DNA of 64,000 nucleotides from DATJPY01 sp035506135 (lineage in GTDB: Bacteria; Myxococcota_A; UBA9160; PR03), in the NCBI GenBank assembly GCA_035506135.1, contig DATJPY010000103.1, positions 1 through 64,000 of the forward strand. The letters run 5' to 3'. Both the position numbers and the translations under genes were made by a program. Positions 43,490 through 54,853 of the stretch are shown here, piece by piece (positions within the stretch are counted from its first letter, which is position 1; the number at the start of each line of letters is the position of its first letter). The notes under the pieces were generated by a model. The model was not told the origin of the DNA. It did no database searches and was given only the letters and a program-made list of their open reading frames with translations.

Positions 43490-44272
43490 ATGCAACGGGC
43501 CAAGAGCGAGTACGCGATCCAGACCGTCAGCAATGCGCTCCGCCTCCTCGAGGCGTTCGAGGGCGAGGAGGAGCTCGGGGTCACCGACCTCGCCAAGCGG
43601 CTCAACCTGCACAAGAACAACGTCTTTCGCCTGCTCGCCACCCTGGAGCAGAAGGGCTACGTCGAGCAGGACGAGAACGAGTGCTATCGGCTGGGGAACA
43701 GCTGCCTCCAGCTCGCCCACGCCTTCTCGCGTACGCGCGCGCTCACCCGCCTCGCCCGGGCGGTGCTCGAGGGGCTTGCGCGCGAGACCGGCGAGACCGC
43801 GCACCTGGGCGTGCTGCGGGAGTTCGAGGTCGTGCATCTCGACGGCGAGCAGGCGCAGGATCTGGTCGTGACGGCGCTTCGGGTGGGCCAACGTCTGCCC
43901 AGTCACTGCAGTGCGCTCGGCAAGGTGCTGCTGGCCTGCGCGCCTTCGTCCACCCTCGAGAGCTACGACCGGCAGGTCGCCTCGAAGGGCATCGCCGCGC
44001 GCACCGACGAGACGATCGTCGATCGCGACAAGCTGATCGAGCACCTGCGCCGGGTGGCGGCGCAGGGCTGGGCGCTCGACCTGGAGGAGTGCGGGCGCGG
44101 CCTCGCCTGCGCGGCGGCGCCCGTGCACGACGGCTCGGGGCGCATGCTCGCCGCGCTCTCGGTCTCCGGCCCGTCGTTCCGGCTCGATCGCGACGAGCTC
44201 GAGAGCCGCATCGTGCCGGCCGTCGTAAGCGCCGCGAGCCATCTCTCGCGGCGGCTCGGCAGCGCGCTCTAG
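43490..44272 (+). CDS. IclR-family transcriptional regulator
   Basis: 260 residues from the ATG at 43490; this is the standard family start (QRAKSEYAIQTVSNALRLLE), and an upstream extension in frame is not conserved-looking. The winged helix is LGVTDLAKRLNLHKNNVFRLL with the wing GYVEQDENECYRLG. The effector domain shows LPSHCSALGKVLLA and the C-terminal block WALDLEECGRGLACAAAPV. IclR proteins sense small metabolites of aromatic, acyl or C4 pathways. The malic enzyme and carboxylase genes follow, so these are likely targets. Long GC inverted arms after the stop (GACCCGCCC near 44275, GGGCGGGTC near 44330) may end the transcript. Confidence 0.92.
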   Translation: MQRAKSEYAIQTVSNALRLLEAFEGEEELGVTDLAKRLNLHKNNVFRLLATLEQKGYVEQDENECYRLGNSCLQLAHAFSRTRALTRLARAVLEGLARETGETAHLGVLREFEVVHLDGEQAQDLVVTALRVGQRLPSHCSALGKVLLACAPSSTLESYDRQVASKGIAARTDETIVDRDKLIEHLRRVAAQGWALDLEECGRGLACAAAPVHDGSGRMLAALSVSGPSFRLDRDELESRIVPAVVSAASHLSRRLGSAL

Positions 44273-44445
44273 ACCCGCCCGCTCCGACGCAAATCGCCAG
44301 AATCAAAGCGGAATCGAGGCCCGCTCGCGGGGCGGGTCCGCTTCGCGGTGGATCCCTCGATCTGATAGACTGCCGCCCCCATCGCCATTCGTCGCGGTGA
44401 CGCGGCGCCGGATCGCGAGCGAGACCGAGAGAAGCAGCCGAAGCC

Positions 44446-45738
<1,293 letters not shown>

Positions 45739-45775
45739 TCCGCAGGTTGCGCCGGAAGCGAGAGCCACTGCGCGC

Positions 45776-47326
45776 ATGTCGATCGAAGACAAGCTGAAGC
45801 GACTCGAGGAGCTGAACGCGCAAGCGATGCTCGGCGGCGGGCACGCGCGCATCGAGCGGCAGCACGCCGCCGGCAAGCTGTCGGCGCGCGAGCGCATCGA
45901 GCTCCTGCTCGATCCAGGCTCTTTCGTCGAGACCGATCGTTTCGTCACCCACCGCTGCACCGACTTCGGCATGGAGGAGCAGAAGATCCCCGGCGACGGG
46001 GTGGTGACCGGCTACGGGAAGGTCGACGGGCGCCTCGTGTTCCTGTTCGCGCAGGACTTCACCGTCTTCGGGGGGAGCCTCTCCGGCGCCTTCGCCGAGA
46101 AGATCTGCAAGGTGATGGACCTCGCGGTCAAGGCCGGCGCGCCCTTCATCGGGCTCAACGACGGCGCCGGCGCGCGTATCCAGGAGGGCGTCGTCTCGCT
46201 CGGCGGCTACGGCGACGTCTTCACGCGCAACGTGCTGGCGAGCGGCGTGATCCCGCAGATCTCGGCGATCATGGGCCCGTGTGCGGGAGGTGCGGTCTAC
46301 TCGCCTGCGATGACCGACTTCATCGTGATGGTGAGGAACACCTCGAACATGTTCATCACCGGACCCGACGTCATCAAGACCGTCACGCACGAGGAGGTCT
46401 CGGCCGAGGAGCTGGGCGGCGCACTGGCACACGCCTCGAGGAGCGGGGTCGCCGACTTCGCCGTCAACAGCGAGGAGGAGTGCATCCAGATCCTCCGGAG
46501 CCTGCTCTCCTTCATCCCGCAGAACAACCTCGAGGATCCGCCCTTCGTCGCCACCGAGGATCCCATCGACCGCCAGGATCCCGCGCTGCGCAACCTGGTG
46601 CCGGACAACCCGAACAAGCCGTACGACATCAAGGAGCTGATCAAGCTGGTCGTCGACGACGGCAACTTCCTCGAGGTCCACCCGCTCTACGGGAAGAACA
46701 TCGTCGTCGGCTTCGGGCGCTTCGGCGGTCGCTCGGTCGGCATCGTGGCGAACCAGCCGGCCCACCGCGCCGGCGTGCTCGACATCGACGCCTCGCGCAA
46801 GGGCGGCCGCTTCGTGCGCTTCTGCGACGCCTTCAACCTCCCGATCATCACCTTCGTGGACGTGCCGGGTTTCCTGCCGGGCGTCGACCAGGAGCACGGC
46901 GGCATCATCACGCACGGCTCGAAGCTGCTGTACGCCTACTGCGAGGCCACCGTGCCGCGGGTCACCGTGATCACGCGCAAGGCGTACGGCGGCGCCTACG
47001 TCGTCATGAGCTCCAAGCACACCCGCGCCGACGTGAACTTCGCCTTCCCGACCGCCGAGATCGCGGTGATGGGTCCGGACGGGGCCGTCAACATCGTGTT
47101 CCGCAAGGAGCTGCAGGAGTCCGCCGACCCGGCCGCGCGCCGCGTCGAGCTCGAGGCCGACTACCGCGAGAAGTTCGCCAATCCCTTCAAGGCAGCCGAG
47201 CTCGGCTACATCGACGAGGTGATCAAGCCGGAGGAGACGCGCGGCAAGATCATCCGCTCCCTCGAGATGCTGGCCAACAAGCGCGACCAGAACCCGCCCA
47301 AGAAGCACGGGAACATTCCGCTCTGA
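45776..47326 (+). CDS. acyl-CoA (propionyl-CoA-type) carboxylase, carboxyltransferase beta subunit
   Basis: 516 residues. The N-terminus GGGHARIERQHAAGKLSARER and RHCT-type entry are typical of PccB/MmdA rather than AccD. Oxyanion-hole loops GGSLSGAFAEKI and GGAYVVMSSKH and the crotonase-like GPCAGGAVYSPA are present. It transfers CO2 from carboxybiotin to propionyl-CoA or another acyl-CoA. The next two genes encode biotin carboxylase and the biotin carrier, so it is a carboxylase and not a sodium-pumping decarboxylase. It would dispose of propionyl-CoA from the side-chain aldolase pathway. Confidence 0.92.
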   Translation: MSIEDKLKRLEELNAQAMLGGGHARIERQHAAGKLSARERIELLLDPGSFVETDRFVTHRCTDFGMEEQKIPGDGVVTGYGKVDGRLVFLFAQDFTVFGGSLSGAFAEKICKVMDLAVKAGAPFIGLNDGAGARIQEGVVSLGGYGDVFTRNVLASGVIPQISAIMGPCAGGAVYSPAMTDFIVMVRNTSNMFITGPDVIKTVTHEEVSAEELGGALAHASRSGVADFAVNSEEECIQILRSLLSFIPQNNLEDPPFVATEDPIDRQDPALRNLVPDNPNKPYDIKELIKLVVDDGNFLEVHPLYGKNIVVGFGRFGGRSVGIVANQPAHRAGVLDIDASRKGGRFVRFCDAFNLPIITFVDVPGFLPGVDQEHGGIITHGSKLLYAYCEATVPRVTVITRKAYGGAYVVMSSKHTRADVNFAFPTAEIAVMGPDGAVNIVFRKELQESADPAARRVELEADYREKFANPFKAAELGYIDEVIKPEETRGKIIRSLEMLANKRDQNPPKKHGNIPL

Positions 47327-48867
47327 TGACGTTCCGGAAGGTGCTCATCGCCAATCGCGGCGAGATCGCAGTGCGGGTGATGCGGGCCTGCCGCGAGATG
47401 GGGATCAAGACGGTCGCCATCTACTCGGACGTCGACCGCGATGCGCTGCACGTGCGCTTCGCCGACGAGGCGTATCCGTGCGGGCCGCCGCCGGCGCGCG
47501 AGTCCTACCTGATCGGCGAGCGCATCGTGGACATCGCCAAGCGCTGCGGCGCCGAGGCGATCCACCCCGGCTACGGCTTCCTCTCGGAACGCGGCGAGTT
47601 CGCGGACCTCTGCCAGCGCGAGGGCATCGTCTTCATCGGCCCCGCCGGCTCCGTGATGCGCTCCATGGGCGACAAGGTGACGGCCCGGCAGACCATGGAG
47701 CGGGCCGGCGTTCCCATCGTGCCGGGGACGACGGAGCGCCTGACCGACGAGGCGATCGCCCGCTGGGTGAAGGACGTGGGACCGCCCGTGATGATCAAGG
47801 CGAGCGCGGGCGGCGGCGGCAAGGGGATGCGGCTCGTGCGGCACGAGAAGGATCTCGCATCCGCCGTCGCGCGCGCGCGCTCCGAGGCGAAGAGCTCCTT
47901 CGGCGACGACTCGCTCTACGTCGAGAAGTTCGTCGAGGAGCCGCGCCACATCGAGATCCAGATCCTGGCCGACACGCACGGCGACGTCGTGCACCTGTTC
48001 GAGCGGGAGTGCTCGATCCAGCGCCGGCATCAGAAGGTGATCGAGGAGGCGCCTGGAAACCGGATCAGCGACGACCTGCGCGCGCGGATGGGCGAGGCCG
48101 CCGTGGCGGCGGGCAAAGCGGTCGGCTACGTGGGCGCCGGCACCTGCGAGTTCCTGGTCGATCGACACGGGCACTTCTACTTCCTCGAGATGAACACGCG
48201 CGTGCAGGTCGAGCACGCCATCACCGAGGCGATCACCGGCATCGACATCGTGAAGACGATGATCCGCGTGGCGGCGGGCGAGCCGCTCGGCCTGCGCCAG
48301 GAGGACCTCGCGATCAGCGGGCACGCCATCGAGGCGCGCATCTACGCCGAGGATCCCGACAACAACTTCGTGCCGTCGCCCGGCGAAATCGCGGTCTACC
48401 GGCCCGCGGCCGGCCCGGGCATCCGCGTCGACAGCGGCGTCTACCAGGGCGCGCGCGTCACGGTCTTCTACGACCCCATGGTCGCGAAGCTGGTCACCTG
48501 GGGGCGCGACCGCAAGGAGGCGATCGAGCGCCTGCGCCGCGCGCTCTCCGAGTTCGTGGTGAAGGGCATCAAGACCTCGATCCCGTTCCACCAGCGGGTG
48601 GTGCAGCACCCGCTCTTCCTCGAGGGGCGCTACGACACGGGCTTCATCGAGCAGCACATGGCCGGTGGCAAGGGCGGCGGGCCGGCCGCCGCCGACGAGG
48701 ATGCCGCCGAGGCGCGCCGGGTGGCCTTCATGATGGCCGCGATCGCCGCCTATCGGCGCGACAAGGCGCGCGCGGGGTCGACCAGCGCCGGCGCACCCGC
48801 CGCGGGCGGACAGGACCCGTGGAAGAGCTTCGGCCGTCGCGCGCAGATGCGCGGGGGACTCCGGTGA
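47326..48867 (+). CDS. biotin carboxylase subunit of acyl-CoA carboxylase
   Basis: 513 residues; the ATG overlaps the previous TGA. FRKVLIANRGEIAVRVMRAC, HPGYGFLSE, the ATP-grasp glycine loop SAGGGGKGMRL, FLEMNTRVQVEHAITE and GHAIEARIYAEDP identify it. It carboxylates biotin using ATP and bicarbonate. The biotin carrier is separate, unlike most actinobacterial alpha subunits. The C-terminal ~60 residues (GGPAAADEDAAEARR onward) are a linker-like tail. It is GTGA-coupled to the carrier gene. Confidence 0.93.
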   Translation: MTFRKVLIANRGEIAVRVMRACREMGIKTVAIYSDVDRDALHVRFADEAYPCGPPPARESYLIGERIVDIAKRCGAEAIHPGYGFLSERGEFADLCQREGIVFIGPAGSVMRSMGDKVTARQTMERAGVPIVPGTTERLTDEAIARWVKDVGPPVMIKASAGGGGKGMRLVRHEKDLASAVARARSEAKSSFGDDSLYVEKFVEEPRHIEIQILADTHGDVVHLFERECSIQRRHQKVIEEAPGNRISDDLRARMGEAAVAAGKAVGYVGAGTCEFLVDRHGHFYFLEMNTRVQVEHAITEAITGIDIVKTMIRVAAGEPLGLRQEDLAISGHAIEARIYAEDPDNNFVPSPGEIAVYRPAAGPGIRVDSGVYQGARVTVFYDPMVAKLVTWGRDRKEAIERLRRALSEFVVKGIKTSIPFHQRVVQHPLFLEGRYDTGFIEQHMAGGKGGGPAAADEDAAEARRVAFMMAAIAAYRRDKARAGSTSAGAPAAGGQDPWKSFGRRAQMRGGLR

Positions 48868-49394
48868 ACTACGAGGTCTCCGAGAAGGGCGGCGAGACCC
48901 GCACCGTCGGCCTCGTCGAGATCGGTGACAACGAGTACGAGGTGACGCTCGACGGGCGCACCGTCCGCGTCGACGCCGCGCGGAGCGGCCGCACCATCTA
49001 CTCGATCATCGAGGACGGGCGCCAGTTCGAGGTGATCATCGACGAGCAGGGCGCGCACGGCTTCGACGTCCTCGTCGGCGGCCAGCTCCTCCACCTCCAG
49101 GCCCACGACGAGCGCTCCAAGCTGCTCGCCGCGACGGCGAAGGTGGTGGCGACGGGGCCGCAGCGGGTCGAGGCCGAGATGCCCGGCAAGGTCGTGAAGA
49201 TCAACGTGGCCGTGGGCTCCGAGGTGCGCGAGGGCCAGGGCGTGGTGATCCTCGAAGCCATGAAGATGGAGAACGAGATCCCCGCGCCGGTCGACGGCGT
49301 GCTCCGCGAGGTCGCCGTAACCGAGGGGCAGACGGTGGAGGGCGGCCAGCTCCTGTTCGTGGTGGAGCCGCCCGCGAAGCCGGGAGCCGCGTAG
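48864..49394 (+). CDS. biotin carboxyl carrier protein of acyl-CoA carboxylase
   Basis: 176 residues from a GTG overlapping the previous stop. The biotin attachment site is EAMKMENEIPAP near residue 135, in the lipoyl/biotinyl domain that starts around VEAEMPGKVVKINV. The N-terminal ~95 residues (YEVTLDGRTVRVD, EDGRQFEVIIDEQGAHGFDV) form the BT-like domain seen in propionyl-CoA carboxylases, which links carrier and carboxyltransferase. It completes a three-gene holoenzyme. Confidence 0.93.
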   Translation: MNYEVSEKGGETRTVGLVEIGDNEYEVTLDGRTVRVDAARSGRTIYSIIEDGRQFEVIIDEQGAHGFDVLVGGQLLHLQAHDERSKLLAATAKVVATGPQRVEAEMPGKVVKINVAVGSEVREGQGVVILEAMKMENEIPAPVDGVLREVAVTEGQTVEGGQLLFVVEPPAKPGAA

Positions 49395-49396
49395 CC

Positions 49397-50341
49397 CTGC
49401 GCCCGGTCCTGCTCGACACCGACATCGGCAGCGACGTCGACGACGCGCTGGCGCTGGCGGTGATCCTGGCGGAGCCCGACGCGCTCGAGCTGGTCGCCAT
49501 CACGACGGTGTCGGGCGACACGCGGCTGCGCGCGCGCATCGCCGCGCGCCTGCTCGGCGTCGCCGGGCGGACGCGCGTCGACGTCTGCGCGGGCGAGGAG
49601 GCGCCGCTCCTGCGCGGGCGCGACCGCTTCGTCTGGTTCGGGCACGAGGGCAAGAGCCTGCCGGACGGGCCCGACGCCGGGCTCTCGGACGAAGGGGCGC
49701 CGGAGCGCATCGTGCGCGCCGCGCGCGAGCGCCCCGGGCTCGAGCTCGTCGCCATCGGCCCCCTCACGAACGTGGCGCGCGCGCTCGCGCTCGACCCGAA
49801 GCTCCCCGAGCGGGTCGGCGGCCTCAGCGTGATGGGCGGCCACGTGCGCGAGGTGCGCCTCGGGGGCAAGGCGCTGCCGCACGGCATCGACTACAACCTC
49901 TGCTCCGATCCCGAGGCGACCGTCGCGGTGCTGGGGGCCGGCTTCCGCACGACGCTGGTCACCGCCGACGTGACCCTGCAGACCTGGATGGGACCGGCCG
50001 ACGTCGAGCGCCTCGCCGGCCGCGGCCCGCTGGCGCGCGCGCTCGTCCCGATGATCCGGACCTGGTCGGCTGTACAGCGCCGGCTCTTCGAGTCGTGGGG
50101 CGGACCCGAGCCCGACGACTTCGCGGCGTTCCTGCACGATCCGCTCACCGCGCTGGCGCTCGTCGATCCGAGCCCCCTCCACTTCGAAAGGCTCCGCATC
50201 GTGCCGACGGTCCAGGCCGGCATCCTGCGCACCCTCGAGGCGCCGGCCGGCGGCGCGGTCGGCAGCGAGATGCAGGTGGCGACCGGCGTCGACGCGGCCG
50301 CCGCGCGCCGCGCGATCGTCGACCGCCTGGCCGCGCGCTAG
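49397..50341 (+). CDS. nucleoside hydrolase (IUNH family), probable CTG start
   Basis: The calcium-binding motif DTDIGSDVDDALAL lies upstream of the first conventional start (GTG 49460), so that start would remove the active site. In frame, the only plausible start after the previous TAG is CTG at 49397, with GGGAG (49382-49386) ten bases before it, giving 314 residues, the family size. VMGGHV and DYNLCSDPEAT are further family blocks. It hydrolyses N-ribosides to base and ribose. No ATG, GTG or TTG is available nearby, so either CTG is used or translation re-initiates after the carrier gene. Confidence 0.8.
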   Translation: MRPVLLDTDIGSDVDDALALAVILAEPDALELVAITTVSGDTRLRARIAARLLGVAGRTRVDVCAGEEAPLLRGRDRFVWFGHEGKSLPDGPDAGLSDEGAPERIVRAARERPGLELVAIGPLTNVARALALDPKLPERVGGLSVMGGHVREVRLGGKALPHGIDYNLCSDPEATVAVLGAGFRTTLVTADVTLQTWMGPADVERLAGRGPLARALVPMIRTWSAVQRRLFESWGGPEPDDFAAFLHDPLTALALVDPSPLHFERLRIVPTVQAGILRTLEAPAGGAVGSEMQVATGVDAAAARRAIVDRLAAR

Positions 50342-51096
50342 CGGCTCGGCACGACCGCGCTCGAGCGCGCTTCGTCGCGCTTCGGCGCGAAGAGCCAGGC
50401 CGCCAGAACGCCGAGCAGGTAGAGCAGGCACATCGGCACCGCGAGCAGGGTCTGGCTCACCCAGTCCGTCGAGGGCGTCAGCACGGCACCCAGGATGAAG
50501 CAGATCAGCACGGCGTACGGGAAGCCGCGCAGCAGGCGCTTCACGTCCACGATGCCGGCCGAGGCCAGAAAGAAGACGACCACGGGTAGCTCGAAGGCTG
50601 CGCCGAAGGCCAGGAACATGCTGGTCGTCATGCCGAAGACCTCCTCCATGGTCCAGGCCGCCTGCACGAACTCGCTCTCGAAGTTGCCGAGGAAGGCGAA
50701 CATCAGCGGAAACACGAACGTGTGTCCGAAGAATGCGCCCGAGACGAAGAGCACCGTCGAGACCACCACGAAGGGAACCGCGAACCGCTTCTCCTTCGGA
50801 TAGAGCCCCGGTGCGATGAAGGCCCAGGCCTGCCAGAGGATCACGGGCAGCGCGAGCACGAAGCCGGCCAGCGCGGCGCCCTTCATGTAGGTGACGAAGA
50901 TCTCGCTCGGCGCGATCGCCTGCAGGTGGCCCTTGGTTCCGAGCGCCGCGACCGCCGGCCGCAGCAGGTAGCGGAAGATCTCCTCCTTGTAGGTCCAGGC
51001 CAGCGCGACGCCGACGCCCCAGGCGAGGATCGAGCGGATCAGTCGGGTTCGGAGCTCGGCGAGGTGCTCCGTCAGCGGAAGCCGCGTCTCGTCCAT
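50338..51096 (-). CDS. tatC: Sec-independent translocase subunit TatC
   Basis: 252 residues with six hydrophobic helices. PLTEHLAELRTRLIRSIL is the conserved N-terminus that reads the twin-arginine signal, and the loop Glu region (FVTYMKGAALAGFVLALPVI) and FGAAFELPVVVFFL follow. It moves folded proteins across the inner membrane together with the TatA/B protein encoded immediately upstream. The gene is convergent with the nucleoside hydrolase, sharing CTAG at the stop codons. Confidence 0.96.
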   Translation of the reverse strand: MDETRLPLTEHLAELRTRLIRSILAWGVGVALAWTYKEEIFRYLLRPAVAALGTKGHLQAIAPSEIFVTYMKGAALAGFVLALPVILWQAWAFIAPGLYPKEKRFAVPFVVVSTVLFVSGAFFGHTFVFPLMFAFLGNFESEFVQAAWTMEEVFGMTTSMFLAFGAAFELPVVVFFLASAGIVDVKRLLRGFPYAVLICFILGAVLTPSTDWVSQTLLAVPMCLLYLLGVLAAWLFAPKRDEARSSAVVPSR

Positions 51097-51399
51097 CTAG
51101 CTCGAGCGCGGCTCGGCGGGCCTCGCGTCGGCGTGGGCGGCCGGTGCGGCCGTGGGCTCCGCCGGGGCCTGGCTCGCCGCGGAGAGCTGCGTGGGAGCCT
51201 GCGGTGCGGTCTCCGCCGGCCGCCCGCTCGGCTCGCGCATCGCCTCGTCGAAGGTGGAGCGCAGGTCCGTCGAGGCGCGCCGGAACTCGGCCATCGCCTT
51301 GCCGAGCGAGCGGGCCAGCTCGGGCAGGCGCGTCGGACCGAAGATGATCAGCGCGACGACCAGGATCACGAGCAGCTCGGACATGCCGATGCCGAACAT
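51097..51399 (-). CDS. TatA/TatB-type translocase subunit
   Basis: 100 residues. MFGIGMSELLVILVVALIIF is the single helix, followed by the FGPTRLPELARSLGKAMAEF amphipathic helix with the TatA/B Gly-Pro hinge. The acidic/amide tail (STDLRSTFDEAMRE) and MFGIG start lean to TatB, but in two-component Tat systems one protein does both jobs. The last 45 residues are Ala/Pro low complexity. It ends one base before the tatC start. Confidence 0.9.
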   Translation of the reverse strand: MFGIGMSELLVILVVALIIFGPTRLPELARSLGKAMAEFRRASTDLRSTFDEAMREPSGRPAETAPQAPTQLSAASQAPAEPTAAPAAHADARPAEPRSS

Positions 51400-51483
51400 G
51401 GAGGGGCGACCATGGGGAGGGACCTCGCCGCGAGCGGAGGCCCGAATCTAGCCGTGCGGAGGGGCGAGCGCCGGTCGCTCCCG

Positions 51484-51882
51484 TCAGGCGGCGGCGACGG
51501 CCACCCTGGGCGCCCGCCGCGGCTCCTGCTCCCGCTCGGCCAGCAGCGCCACCCCCATGCGCGCCTCCCCGACCCGCCCTCGGGCGCTCCAGACGACCCG
51601 CGCGAGCGACTCCAGAGAAGGCCGGCCGTCGACGCTGCGCACGATCACCCGAAGCAGGGTTCCGACCGCGGCGGCCTCCTCTCCGCGCAGGCACGCGCCC
51701 GCGGGCGAGAGGTCGAGGGTGAAGCCCGCCTGCCACCGCTCGTCCCGATGGGCGCGCGGAAACGGCGCGTACTGCACCAGCCGGACGGTCGTCTCCCGCC
51801 GCACCTTGCGGAGGGATCGCGACCCCGCGGAGCTCCCGCTGCTCCCGAAATCCAGCGAGAGCTGGCCCCCTGATTCGAGCAT
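51484..51882 (-). CDS. PilZ-like domain protein
   Basis: 132 residues from the ATG at 51882, 14 bases after the HD-GYP gene. R-x-ERWQAGFTLDLSPAGACLRG matches the PilZ D/NxSxxG core (DLSPAG), with LRVIVRSVDGRPSL, ARVVWSARG and RMGVALL as the barrel strands; RRETTVRLV near residue 30 could supply the RxxxR arginines. PilZ domains bind cyclic-di-GMP. Placement directly after an HD-GYP phosphodiesterase gene on the same transcript supports this. Confidence 0.65.
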   Translation of the reverse strand: MLESGGQLSLDFGSSGSSAGSRSLRKVRRETTVRLVQYAPFPRAHRDERWQAGFTLDLSPAGACLRGEEAAAVGTLLRVIVRSVDGRPSLESLARVVWSARGRVGEARMGVALLAEREQEPRRAPRVAVAAA

Positions 51883-51896
51883 CTCGTGCGCCCCCC

Positions 51897-53102
51897 TCAA
51901 TGGATTTGCAGCGTCGACGGCGCGGCCGACTCCGGGTCCGCATCCGGCGATGTGATGGCGTCGGCGACCTGCTCCGGGTCGACGTCGCAGGCCCCGCTCT
52001 CGACCAGCGCGAGCAGCTCCTTCACCAGCCCCGGGTCGAACTGCGCGCCCGCCTCGCGCCGCAGCTCGGCGACGGCCGCGTTGTGCGTGAGCGCGCGCCG
52101 GTAGGGCCGGTCGCAGGTCATCGCATCGAACGCGTCGGCGAGGTGGAGGATGCGCGCGGCCAGCGGCGTGGTGTCGGCCGCCAGCCCGTCCGGGTATCCC
52201 TTGCCGTCCCAGCGCTCGTGGTGATGGCGGACGGCGGCGATGAGATCGTCGCTGACGCCGAGCGGTGTCAGTAGCCGGGCGCCGATGGCGGCGTGCCGCT
52301 CGACGGCCTTGCGCTCGAGCAGCGTGAGCGAGCCGCGCCGCGTGAGCAGCTCGCTCGGGACGCCGATCTTGCCGATGTCGTGCAGGAACGCCGCGATGCG
52401 CAGCGAGCGCTTCTCGGGTCCGGCCAGGCACAGGCGGTCCGCGAGCAGGCCGCTGTAGAAGGCGACGCGCCGCGCGTGGCCGCGCATGAAGGGATCCTGG
52501 ACGCCGATCGTCTCCGCCAGCATCTCGAAGAACGGGAGCGCGCGCTCCGGATCGAGCGCCTGCAGCGGCTGGATGTCGGCCGCCGAGCGCGAGAGCAGCT
52601 CGCCCAGGTGGTTGCGCAGGCGGACGTCGCTCTGCACCAGGCTGACGACGGCGGACACGTCGGTGTCACGCCCGACCGCGTCGCCGAGGTCCGCGAGGAA
52701 GCGCACCACGCGGCGGCGGCCGCGCCGTCGCGCCATCGCGCGATACACGGCGGCCGTGACCGACACCACATCGAACGGCTTCTGCAGGTAGTCGGAGACG
52801 CCGCAGCGGATGCCCTCGGTCGCCGAGGCCAGGCTCCCGTGGCCGGTGATCACGATCACCTCGACGTCCGAGAAGTCGCTGCGGATCGCCCGCATCAGCT
52901 CCTCGCCCTGGACGCCGGGCATCGCCAGGTCGAGGGTCACGACGTCGATCGGCGTCGTGCGCAGGAGCTCGAGCGCCTCGGCGCCGGTCGGCACCGCGAG
53001 CACGCGGTAGGCGGTCTGCAGGATCATCCGAAGCGATTCGCGGGGACCACGCTCGTCGTCCACCACCAGCACGGTGGCGCGGGTCGAGCTCCGATCCGTC
53101 AT
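51897..53102 (-). CDS. response regulator with HD-GYP phosphodiesterase domain
   Basis: 401 residues from the ATG at 53102 (GGGGAGG upstream). The receiver has Asp 15/16, the phospho-acceptor Asp 58 (VVTLDLAMPG) and Lys 108 (LQKPF). The HD-GYP domain shows RGHARRVAFYSGLLAD, FLHDIGKIGVP, RHHHERWDGKGYPDGL and ADAFDAMTCDRPYR, all metal and GYP residues present, so active cyclic-di-GMP hydrolysis is likely. A sigma-54 promoter lies 37 bases upstream, and the sigma-54 activator gene is the next one up. Confidence 0.92.
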   Translation of the reverse strand: MTDRSSTRATVLVVDDERGPRESLRMILQTAYRVLAVPTGAEALELLRTTPIDVVTLDLAMPGVQGEELMRAIRSDFSDVEVIVITGHGSLASATEGIRCGVSDYLQKPFDVVSVTAAVYRAMARRRGRRRVVRFLADLGDAVGRDTDVSAVVSLVQSDVRLRNHLGELLSRSAADIQPLQALDPERALPFFEMLAETIGVQDPFMRGHARRVAFYSGLLADRLCLAGPEKRSLRIAAFLHDIGKIGVPSELLTRRGSLTLLERKAVERHAAIGARLLTPLGVSDDLIAAVRHHHERWDGKGYPDGLAADTTPLAARILHLADAFDAMTCDRPYRRALTHNAAVAELRREAGAQFDPGLVKELLALVESGACDVDPEQVADAITSPDADPESAAPSTLQIH

Positions 53103-53138
53103 CCGGCACCTCCCCGCTCGCGGCCGGGGAGCGCCCTC

Positions 53139-53154
53139 CGCAACCCGTGTGCCA
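53139..53154 (-). promoter_or_regulatory. sigma-54 (-24/-12) promoter of the HD-GYP gene
   Basis: Read on the minus strand: TGGCAC-ACGGG-TTGCG. The -24 box is perfect, and only the last base differs from TGGCAC-N5-TTGCW. The predicted start near 53128 gives a ~26-base leader with the SD. Confidence 0.72.
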
Positions 53155-53257
53155 GCTCGCAACTGGAGCCGGCAAGTATCAGATAAACCCAAGGCGGGCC
53201 GGAGGAAATCAAACTCCGTTGCGGCTCCTGGATGAAGCACGGGTGAAATGGCGAAAT

Positions 53258-53271
53258 GTTCCGGACGGAAC
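53258..53271. promoter_or_regulatory. dyad GTTCCG-GA-CGGAAC, candidate enhancer site 1
   Basis: Six-base perfect arms about 110 bases upstream of the sigma-54 promoter at 53139. It has the same arms as the dyad at 53326-53341, with centres 69 bases apart, as expected for paired activator sites. Confidence 0.55.
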
Positions 53272-53325
53272 GACCCCGGAGGCGGATGCGGGCCAACCCC
53301 GCGATTCGGCGAAGATCCGCCTCGG

Positions 53326-53341
53326 CGTTCCGATCGGAACG
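53326..53341. promoter_or_regulatory. perfect 16-base palindrome, candidate enhancer site 2
   Basis: CGTTCCGATCGGAACG is its own reverse complement and contains GTTCCG-N2-CGGAAC. It sits just after the stop of the NtrC-type gene and about 180 bases upstream of the HD-GYP promoter. Confidence 0.55.
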
Positions 53342-53346
53342 GAGCG

Positions 53347-54765
<1,419 letters not shown>

Positions 54766-54821
54766 CGGGCGCGGGGAGAGTAACACCCGCCGACCGCGAC
54801 TTCGCAACGGCGCGCAGCGGT

Positions 54822-54839
54822 GCGAGCGATCGCGCTCGC
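54822..54839. other. hairpin GCGAGCG-ATCG-CGCTCGC between regulator genes
   Basis: A 7-bp perfect stem with a 4-base loop in the 88-base gap between the AAA/kinase gene and the NtrC-type gene. It could stabilise or attenuate the shared transcript. Confidence 0.4.
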
Positions 54840-54853
54840 GCGGGTGGATTCTC

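Noticed and set aside
45739..45775. Possible sigma-54 element near the carboxylase gene (CAGGTTGCG)
   Set aside because: There is no GG at the required distance before TTGC, so the -24 box is missing.
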